In this document: one piece after another, positions 57,349 through 64,000 of the stretch
Layout: each line of letters begins with the position of its first letter
Numbering within the stretch: the stretch's first letter is position 1
Assembly (NCBI RefSeq): GCF_017742235.1
Contig: NZ_JAGHKQ010000001.1
Coordinates: 620,001-684,000 of the forward strand
DNA: 64,000 bases
Direction: 5' to 3'
From: Bacillus sp. 165
GTDB lineage: Bacteria > Bacillota > Bacilli > Bacillales > Bacillaceae_G
Translations under genes and position numbers: made by a program
The notes under the pieces: model-generated
Told to the model about the DNA's origin: nothing
Database searches by the model: none
Seen by the model: only the letters and a program-made list of their open reading frames with translations

Positions 57349-57389
57349 TAAAAAACTGTCACAGCGTGTATGGCTGTGACAGTTTTTTA
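57349..57389. terminator. Terminator of the cystine-type ABC operon
   Basis: Perfect arms AAAAAACTGTCACAGC and GCTGTGACAGTTTTTT. Works on both strands. Confidence 0.93.
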
Positions 57390-58121
57390 TTGAATCAATT
57401 GTAAAAAGCGCTTTGTTCTCTCTTGTTTTGGATGCTCGAATATATCCAGTGGTGTGCCTTCTTCTACAATAATCCCGTCATCCATGAAAATAACTCGATT
57501 AGCAATCTCACGTGCAAATCGCATTTCATGAGTCACAACCACCATCGTCATCCCTTCAAGTGCGAGTTCTTTCATAACCTTCAATACTTCCTGTACAAGC
57601 TCGGGATCTAAGGCAGACGTTGGCTCATCAAATAAAATGACTTGCGGCTCCATCGCTAAAGCTCTTGCGATACCGACACGCTGCTGCTGCCCGCCGGACA
57701 ATTGGAACGGATATAAATCCATCTTATCACTCAATCCTACTTTATCTAAAAAAGAAGCCGCTTTTCGCTTTGCATTACCCTTAGTTTCTTTTTTTACAGT
57801 AACAAGCCCTTCCATTACATTTTCAAGAGCCGTAAGATGAGGAAATAAATTATGATGCTGAAACACCATACCTGTTTGTTTGCGAAGCTTAGCAATGTCA
57901 CTTTTGGAGATTTTATTTGAAAAATCAACGACTTCTTCTCCAATTTGAATAGTGCCGCTATTCGGCATTTCTAGTACGTTCAAGCAGCGCAAAAATGTCG
58001 TTTTTCCTGAGCCTGATGGACCAATAATAACTACGACCTCACCCTTTGCTACTTCTACATTCACATCACGAATGACTGTATTTTCTCCAAAGCTTTTTTG
58101 TAAATGATGAATCGAAATCAT
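57387..58121 (-). CDS. tcyC: Polar amino-acid ABC transporter ATPase (TcyC-like)
   Basis: A 244-residue PAAT-family ATPase. Walker [10 protein letters not shown], signature [15 protein letters not shown] and Walker [16 protein letters not shown] are intact. It follows permease and binding-protein genes of the same operon. The binding protein closely resembles TcyA, so cystine is the probable substrate. Confidence 0.9.
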   Translation of the reverse strand: MISIHHLQKSFGENTVIRDVNVEVAKGEVVVIIGPSGSGKTTFLRCLNVLEMPNSGTIQIGEEVVDFSNKISKSDIAKLRKQTGMVFQHHNLFPHLTALENVMEGLVTVKKETKGNAKRKAASFLDKVGLSDKMDLYPFQLSGGQQQRVGIARALAMEPQVILFDEPTSALDPELVQEVLKVMKELALEGMTMVVVTHEMRFAREIANRVIFMDDGIIVEEGTPLDIFEHPKQERTKRFLQLIQ

Positions 58122-58148
58122 ACTCTAATCTCCTTTACAGCAGAATGC

Positions 58149-58847
58149 TTACTTTAAAACATAACGTTCTAAACGGCGTTCTAATGATTGCTGCACAAGC
58201 GAGAGTAAGAAACAAATTACCCAATAAATAAGGCCAGCTAATGAATAGACCATTAACACCTCATAATTTGCAGATGCAATCTCCTGAGCCTTTCTAAACA
58301 TCTCTGTTACTAAAATTAATGAAGCAAGTGATGTATCTTTTATTAAACTGATGAATGTATTGGACAATGGCGGTACGGATACTCTTGCAGCCTGTGGAAG
58401 TATAATCCGCTGCAGTGTTTGTCGATATGACATATTAATGGTGTATGCAGCTTCCCACTGTCCTTTAGGAATAGATAAAATAGATGCACGGATAATTTCA
58501 GATGCGTAAGCTCCTACATTCAATGAAAAACCGATAACCGCTGCAGGAAACGGGTCTATTGTAACACCAATAGTCGGCAACCCATAAAAAATAATATAAA
58601 GCTGTACAAGTAACGGGGTTCCTCGAACAATTGATACATATACCCTGGCAATCCATTCTAATACAGCATTTCCAGAGATACGCCATAAGGCGGTTATCGT
58701 TGCTAATATTAAACCTAAAACAAAAGTAATAAGAGTTAACGGTATAGTATTGAAAAGAGCACCCTTTAGCAAAGGCATAAAGGATGCTGTTATAACATCA
58801 ACCCAAACGGACAATCGATCAGAATTTACTACACTATTTAGATACAT
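58149..58847 (-). CDS. tcyB: Polar amino-acid ABC transporter permease (TcyB-like)
   Basis: A 232-residue permease with several membrane helices and the EAA loop (EAAYTINMSYRQTLQRIILPQA in part) at about 150-172. The start at 58847 fits family length and lies 14 bases inside the 3' end of the binding-protein gene, so the two are coupled. Upstream in-frame ATGs overlap further. Confidence 0.87.
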   Translation of the reverse strand: MYLNSVVNSDRLSVWVDVITASFMPLLKGALFNTIPLTLITFVLGLILATITALWRISGNAVLEWIARVYVSIVRGTPLLVQLYIIFYGLPTIGVTIDPFPAAVIGFSLNVGAYASEIIRASILSIPKGQWEAAYTINMSYRQTLQRIILPQAARVSVPPLSNTFISLIKDTSLASLILVTEMFRKAQEIASANYEVLMVYSLAGLIYWVICFLLSLVQQSLERRLERYVLK

Positions 58848-59637
58848 CTTCACCGAACCATTTCTTTGCAATTTTGTCATATGTTCCGTCTTGCTGCATA
58901 TCATCTAATGCTTTATCTACAGCCTCGACAAGAGAATCGCTTCCTTTGCGGAACATAAAGCCGCTTTCAGATGCCTCTTTTTCGGTATCCACGATTTTCA
59001 CTTTTGCATTTTGCTTCGTTGCCAGATAGTTTAATACAGACAGGCGATCATTGATAGTTAAATCCACTCGGCCTGACGTTAATAATTCTACTGCTTGATT
59101 AAACCCATCAACCCCGACAAGTTCAGCACCGTATTTTTTTGCCATATCGCCGTAATTGCTCGTTAAAGATTGTGCAGCTTTTAAACCGTTCATATCTTCA
59201 AATGCACCAGGCTTGTCTTTATCTTTTGCGATCACTAATACTGCTGATGAAGAAATGTAAGGCTTAGAAAAGTCATATTTCTTTTGACGATCTTCACGGA
59301 TACCAACTTCATTGGCAATCATATCAAAACGTTTCGCATCTAATCCTGCAAACATAGCATCCCACTGTGTTTCTTTAAATATTGCTTTTACTCCTATACG
59401 CTTGGCTACTTCTTCCGCCAGCTCTACATCAAATCCGGTAAGCTTACCGTTATCATCATGAAATGTAAAAGGGGGGTATGTGCCTTCTGTTCCAATTAAC
59501 ATCTCGCCTTCTTCTTTCACATCTGCGAGCACATCGCCTTCTTTAGCTCCCGTATCTTTTGTTTCTTGTTTTGTGCAACCTGCAATAACGCCTAAAGCAA
59601 GCGTAACTAATAAAATAAATGAAAATATTTTTTTCAT
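58834..59637 (-). CDS. tcyA: Cystine-type substrate-binding lipoprotein (TcyA-like)
   Basis: A 267-residue SBP_bac_3 protein. The lipobox GVIAGC places the lipid on Cys21. GTEGTYPPFTFHDDNGKLTGFDV and the end KKWFGEDVSK are close to the TcyA of B. subtilis as I recall it. It is first in the operon. No SAM riboswitch fits in the short 140-base leader. Confidence 0.9.
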   Translation of the reverse strand: MKKIFSFILLVTLALGVIAGCTKQETKDTGAKEGDVLADVKEEGEMLIGTEGTYPPFTFHDDNGKLTGFDVELAEEVAKRIGVKAIFKETQWDAMFAGLDAKRFDMIANEVGIREDRQKKYDFSKPYISSSAVLVIAKDKDKPGAFEDMNGLKAAQSLTSNYGDMAKKYGAELVGVDGFNQAVELLTSGRVDLTINDRLSVLNYLATKQNAKVKIVDTEKEASESGFMFRKGSDSLVEAVDKALDDMQQDGTYDKIAKKWFGEDVSK

Positions 59638-59777
59638 AATACAAATCCTCCAGTATTCATATCGGAATTAATAACATAACTGATTGTAGTCTAATTTTTA
59701 TTTTTTTGCAATTAAAATCTCTCTCCTTAGTTTAACCTTATGAAAAAAAACCAAAACAAAAAGAGTAGATTGTTTGT

Positions 59778-61043
59778 CTACTCATCATGTTCAAAGCCAG
59801 TAACAGCAATCGTTACCTTCCGTATTCTTCTGTTTTCTACCTCATCGATTGTAATAACCATATTCTTATATTGAAGCTGTTCGCCTGCAATCGGAATTCG
59901 TTCAAATTGCTCAAAAATCCAGCCTCCCAAAGTATGGTAATCGCTGTTAGGTTCAGGAATATTCATCATTTTCACAAATTCATCTAAAGGAAGCTCCGCG
60001 TTCATTTTGTACGTATTTTCATCAATTTGAACAATTGTTTTGACAGTTTCATCATGCTCATCCCATATTTCTCCCACAATTTCTTCTAAAATATCTTCAA
60101 GCGTAATAAGACCTGAAGTGCCGCCAAATTCGTCTACAACAATTGCCATATGTACCTTGCTTTTTTGCAATTCTGGAAGCAGTGTCGAAATCTTCATCGA
60201 TTCCACAACAAACAGAGGCTGCCTTAAAAGTGCCCTAATATTGATTTCTTGCTTGCGTACAAGATGACTTAGAAATTCTCGTTCAGACAAAATACCAATT
60301 ACATTATCAATGTTATCTTCATATACAGGAATACGCGAATAGCGTTCTTCTAAAAACAGATTACAGATTTCTTCAATAGGCTGATTCACCTCAATTGTTA
60401 TCATATCAATTCGAGGCGTTAAAATTTCTCCAACTAGGATATCATTAAACTCTAAAGAACGATACACAAGCTCTTTTTCTTTATTGTCAATGACTCCTTC
60501 TTCTTCGCTTAAATCCACCATTACTTTGATTTCTTCTTCCGTGACAGACGGTTCTTGTACCGTATTCTGAAATAACTTTAATATGAATTTTTTGAGCAGA
60601 ACAAATAAATATGTAATAGGAGTGAATAGCTTCATTAAAAATACCATGATACTTGAAATGAGCAATGCGAAGGATTCAGCATTTTCTTTTGCAAATGATT
60701 TGGGAAGCATCTCTCCAAAAATTAAAATAACAATTGTCATAAAAGTAGTGCTGAATAAAATACCCGTTGCCGCCCCAAAGGTGTCTATGGATACCTTTGT
60801 AGCAATAGAAGCAGCAGCAATATTAACAACATTATTTCCAACAAGAATAGTGGATAACGCCTTATCAAAATTTTCTGTAATATACCATGCATTCTTACTG
60901 CCTGGCCGCTTTTCATCCAAGTAATTTTTCAGCCTAATTCTATTAGCACTTGAATATGCTGTTTCTGCAGAGGAAAAAAAGGCAGATAATATTATCAATA
61001 GGACTAAACTAAAAATTGTATTCAAAGGCAGCTCGCCCAACAC
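59778..61043 (-). CDS. CNNM/CorC-family transporter-like protein
   Basis: A 421-residue protein: DUF21/CNNM membrane domain with about four helices (residues 8-165), two CBS domains (about 215-335), and a CorC_HlyC C-terminal domain. The family includes magnesium-efflux proteins such as MpfA, and older annotation calls it hemolysin. The IVGNNVVNIAAA-like segment LVGNNVVNIAAASIAT is in the membrane core. Substrate not demonstrated. Confidence 0.88.
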   Translation of the reverse strand: MLGELPLNTIFSLVLLIILSAFFSSAETAYSSANRIRLKNYLDEKRPGSKNAWYITENFDKALSTILVGNNVVNIAAASIATKVSIDTFGAATGILFSTTFMTIVILIFGEMLPKSFAKENAESFALLISSIMVFLMKLFTPITYLFVLLKKFILKLFQNTVQEPSVTEEEIKVMVDLSEEEGVIDNKEKELVYRSLEFNDILVGEILTPRIDMITIEVNQPIEEICNLFLEERYSRIPVYEDNIDNVIGILSEREFLSHLVRKQEINIRALLRQPLFVVESMKISTLLPELQKSKVHMAIVVDEFGGTSGLITLEDILEEIVGEIWDEHDETVKTIVQIDENTYKMNAELPLDEFVKMMNIPEPNSDYHTLGGWIFEQFERIPIAGEQLQYKNMVITIDEVENRRIRKVTIAVTGFEHDE

Positions 61044-61271
61044 TCTTCACTCTCCTAATTTTTAAAGTAAGCTATACTTTCTATACAACTTATGCACAGA
61101 TGGATTAAGATAGCTAACAAATACACATTTTTTATATTTCCTCTTCAATTACAATAGAGAAAAGAGAGAATAATTCAGAAAAGCTTCACATGACTATGAG
61201 GCTCAGCTTCAAAATAAATAAGAAAGAAAACTGCTAGCTGGTAGAAATTTTACTTTATCTCTTATCTTTCT

Positions 61272-61308
61272 AAAAAACGGAGCTTGGTTGGACTCCATGC
61301 TCCGTTCT
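61272..61308 (-). terminator. yheI-yheH operon terminator
   Basis: ACGGAGC and GCTCCGT arms then T-run, on the minus strand, about 20 bases after yheH. The rest of 61044-61325 has no gene. Confidence 0.85.
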
Positions 61309-61325
61309 TCTTTATCACAATCATA

Positions 61326-63341
61326 TTACATTGCCATTTGACCGCCTGCTGATTGAATCTGGTACATGCGTGCATAACGCCCGCCCTTCATCATAAGCTC
61401 TTCATGTGTTCCTTGCTCAATAATTTCCCCGCGATCTAACACAAGAATTTGATCTGCATTTTTAATTGTAGATAACCGATGTGCAATAATGAAGGTAGTG
61501 CGTCCCTGTTTCAGCACCTCTAATGCATTTTGAATAAGAGCTTCTGTTTCTGTGTCAATGCTGGATGTCGCTTCATCCAATATTAGAATAGCAGGATCAA
61601 ATGCCAATGCTCTTGCAAAAGAAATGAGCTGCCTCTCTCCATTAGAAAGTGTGCTTCCTTTTTCTATGACTGGCTCATCCAGTCCCTTGGGTAAATTCGC
61701 TATAAAACGATTTGCTCCTACATCGTTAACTGCTTTTTCAATTGTTTCTCGGCTGATTTTTGGATTTTCAAGACCTACATTAGATGCGATAGTTCCGGTA
61801 AACAAAAATGGATCTTGCAGCACAATACCCATATGCTCACGCAACGTTTGCTTGGGCATATCTTTCACGCTCTGATTATCGATTGTAATATCTCCCTTTT
61901 GAAACTCATAAAACCCAAACAATACGTTCATAATCGAACTTTTCCCTGATCCCGTATGCCCGACCAAAGCAACAGTTTCTCCTTGCGTCGCCTTAAAACT
62001 GATGTTTTTTAATACGTAATCTTTTTCATTATATGCAAAAGAAACATTCTTGAATTCCACATTTCCTTTGTAACGCTTCACATTGTTGCTACTTATTGCT
62101 GTTCCATTCTCATCAAGCAGCTCAAATACACGCTCTGATGCCACTAGTGCCTGTTCAAGATTAGCAAGCTGATTAACCATACCTGTAATAGGTGAAAACA
62201 AGCGTGTTAAATAATCAACAAACGCATACAGTACTCCGAGAGAAATTGCGCTTTCAGCAGTGAGAGACGCGCCTCCAAAATACCAAATGACGGAGATGAA
62301 CGCCATATTGCGCAGTACACCGACTAAATTATGCGATGTTGCTGCATTCAAGCTTAACAGCTTGTTTTGATGTGCGTAATAATCATTATTTAATGCTTCA
62401 AACTCCCCTTTAGTTTCCCTCTCTTGCCGGAACGCTTGAATTATCGTCATACCGTTGATAGATTCATTAATCATACCATTAATATCGGACAAACGTGTTC
62501 GAATGATATGATTATACTTCGAAGCATACTTTCGGTATAGCACCATCCATAAATATAAAATAGGTACAATTACTAAACAAATTCCGGCCAATTTCATATC
62601 GAGCAAAAATAAGGCTATAAAAATACCTGTAATGTATATAATGCTGGAGAAAAAGGTTGCCAATACTGTTACATAAAGCTCTCTAATCGCTTCTGTATCA
62701 TTGGTGATGCGAGACACAATTTTCCCCGCCGGCAAGTGATCGAAATACTTAATCGGCAGTGTTTGAATGTGAGCAAAGACATCCTCTCTCATGTTTTGAA
62801 TAATTTTATTGGAAGATTTTTGTAAATATAATTTTTGTCCGTATGAAAAGACGGATGCTACAGCTAACAAGGCAAAATATCCTCCTGCAAGCCAAAGCAG
62901 CCGGCCAATTTCCGGTTCGTAAAACGCAAATAGTTCATCAACAGACAATTTTTGTCCCTTATAAACTTGAACAGCCTCTCCATTTTTAATTGTTATGACA
63001 TTATTGACTACTGAACGTTTACCATCAAAGGAAACTGATCCATTGATAAAATAATACGCTCGTTTCACTTGGAGAATATGAATTTCTTTTCCCTTGTTTT
63101 CATCGACTTTGAACCGATCACTCCTCTTGTACCAAGTTCCTTTGTATTGTACGGCATCATGACCTTCTGTTGTTTCATACCACGGCTGCTCAATTCCTAC
63201 AATATGCTGATCAATCATTCGTTTTGCTACAAACGGTCCTGTCAGCTCCGCAACTACTGAAATAGTCAGCATAGCAAGCGCAGCAATAATAACTCCTTTT
63301 ACTGACAAGGCATATTGAAATAAGCGTTTTCCAACTTTCAT
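61326..63341 (-). CDS. yheH: ABC exporter half-transporter YheH
   Basis: A 671-residue fused membrane-ATPase protein. Six helices with an unusual extracellular insert between helices 1 and 2 (about residues 45-130), then an ATPase with Walker A VGHTGSGKSS, a non-canonical signature LSNGERQLISFARAL, and AILILDEATSSIDTE. YheH pairs with YheI as a heterodimeric multidrug exporter linked to KinA activity (recalled). Its start overlaps the yheI stop by four bases. Confidence 0.93.
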   Translation of the reverse strand: MKVGKRLFQYALSVKGVIIAALAMLTISVVAELTGPFVAKRMIDQHIVGIEQPWYETTEGHDAVQYKGTWYKRSDRFKVDENKGKEIHILQVKRAYYFINGSVSFDGKRSVVNNVITIKNGEAVQVYKGQKLSVDELFAFYEPEIGRLLWLAGGYFALLAVASVFSYGQKLYLQKSSNKIIQNMREDVFAHIQTLPIKYFDHLPAGKIVSRITNDTEAIRELYVTVLATFFSSIIYITGIFIALFLLDMKLAGICLVIVPILYLWMVLYRKYASKYNHIIRTRLSDINGMINESINGMTIIQAFRQERETKGEFEALNNDYYAHQNKLLSLNAATSHNLVGVLRNMAFISVIWYFGGASLTAESAISLGVLYAFVDYLTRLFSPITGMVNQLANLEQALVASERVFELLDENGTAISSNNVKRYKGNVEFKNVSFAYNEKDYVLKNISFKATQGETVALVGHTGSGKSSIMNVLFGFYEFQKGDITIDNQSVKDMPKQTLREHMGIVLQDPFLFTGTIASNVGLENPKISRETIEKAVNDVGANRFIANLPKGLDEPVIEKGSTLSNGERQLISFARALAFDPAILILDEATSSIDTETEALIQNALEVLKQGRTTFIIAHRLSTIKNADQILVLDRGEIIEQGTHEELMMKGGRYARMYQIQSAGGQMAM

Positions 63342-64000
63342 ACGTTCACCCCGCTTTCTTCTTCATTCATAAGCTTTTGACGATCAAACTGTTCTTTATA
63401 CCATCCGTTATTTGCAATCAGCATTTCGTGTGTACCTTCTTCTGTAACCTTTCCTTCACCTAGTACAAGAATCCAATCCGCATGCTGTACAGCAGATAAA
63501 CGATGAGTTGTAATAATCGTTGTTTTATTGTTTCGTTCACTGCGAATGTTCTGGATGATGGCTGCTTCTGTCCGTGCATCTACCGCTGACAGAGAGTCAT
63601 CCAAAATAAGAATTTCCGGATCAGAAATCATCGCACGTGCAATAGAAATACGTTGTTTTTGTCCGCCTGACAACGATACTCCCTTTTCTCCTACAAGCGT
63701 TTCTAATCCTTCTGATAAAAACTCTACATCATTCTCTAAAGAAGCAAGTTGAATCGCTTTTTGAAGCTCTGCTTCGGTCGCTTCATTCTTTCCAACCAAA
63801 ATGTTTTCCTTGACTGTTTTTGAAAACAGAACATGCTCTTGAGGAACATAACCGATCCAGCTAAGTACACTTTCAACTGGTATTTTTTCAAGCGGCACTC
63901 CATTCACACTTATCGTTCCTGCACCAACAGGATATTGACGCAGCAGCTGACGCACGAGTGTTGTTTTGCCGCTCCCCGTTTTTCCCACAATGCCTAATGT
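63338..64000 (-). CDS. yheI: ABC exporter half-transporter YheI, C-terminal ATPase part only
   Basis: The visible 220 codons cover only the ATPase domain; the membrane domain is beyond the right edge. Translation enters as TLGIVGKTGSGKTT (Walker A), followed by YVPQEHVLF, LSGGQKQRISIARAM and LILDDSLSAVDART. In the B. subtilis heterodimer one site is degenerate; here the Walker B carries Asp-Asp (LDDS) instead of Asp-Glu, so this half lacks the catalytic Glu. Confidence 0.93.
   Translation of the reverse strand, partial: TLGIVGKTGSGKTTLVRQLLRQYPVGAGTISVNGVPLEKIPVESVLSWIGYVPQEHVLFSKTVKENILVGKNEATEAELQKAIQLASLENDVEFLSEGLETLVGEKGVSLSGGQKQRISIARAMISDPEILILDDSLSAVDARTEAAIIQNIRSERNNKTTIITTHRLSAVQHADWILVLGEGKVTEEGTHEMLIANNGWYKEQFDRQKLMNEEESGVNV

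Noticed and set aside
59638..59777. SAM riboswitch upstream of the cystine-type importer
   Set aside because: The leader is only about 140 bases and I find no S-box core or terminator hairpin in it.

Overview
The window is a chromosomal stretch of a low-GC, endospore-forming Bacillaceae, most like the Bacillus cereus group or a close relative. That assignment rests on gene order recalled from Bacillus subtilis and B. cereus, on an aceB-aceA glyoxylate operon beside comK, on small YjcZ-type membrane peptides, and on alpha/beta-type SASP genes. No species call can be made without a database search. Most genes lie on the minus strand, so the window reads as the reverse of the usual chromosome orientation. 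I see no prophage, insertion sequence, rRNA, tRNA or CRISPR array.

Layout. 1-4.1 kb: addB (cut by the left edge), lepB/sipV, a YhjE-like membrane protein, comK. 4.3-16.8 kb: the glyoxylate operon aceB-aceA, M48 protease yhfN, acyl-CoA ligase lcfB, yhfI-lplJ, the tiny zinc protein yhfH, a LacI-type regulator, and yhgE with its TetR regulator yhgD. 17-23 kb: pbpF and the heme operon hemE-hemH-hemY. 23-32 kb: M20 hydrolase yhaA, ecsA-ecsB-ecsC, a gene-free 775-base interval with a short repeated sequence and a terminator (candidate non-coding RNA), hit, yhaH, scoC, three YjcZ-type peptides and prsA. 32-41 kb: glpK and glpD, each behind a leader terminator, then yhaL, yhaM, yhaN, yhaO. 41-48 kb: yhzD, yhaR, a second acyl-CoA ligase, hemZ, yhaX, a 3-methyladenine glycosylase, yheA. 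48.5-53.9 kb: four translationally coupled ATP-grasp genes of the YheC/YheD spore family plus yheE. 54-64 kb: a PucR-type regulator and msmX, a zinc-ribbon protein, two divergent SASP genes, a cystine-type ABC importer, a CNNM/CorC-type protein, and the ABC exporter pair yheI-yheH (yheI cut by the right edge).

Common themes are spore formation (yheCD family, SASPs, YjcZ peptides, yhaX, yhaL), protein secretion and quality control (lepB, prsA, ecsABC, scoC, yhfN), heme synthesis (hemEHY, hemZ), fatty acid and glyoxylate metabolism (lcfB, yhaR, second ligase, aceBA), and DNA or RNA processing (addB, yhaNO, yhaM, the glycosylase).

The observations most worth a second look are: the repeat-bearing candidate RNA at 27.25-27.78 kb; a compact three-way-junction RNA leader in front of the plus-strand SASP gene at 57.0 kb; the tandem four-gene ATP-grasp array with one degenerate member; an apparent CUG start codon for yhgD; and palindromes shared between unlinked promoters.
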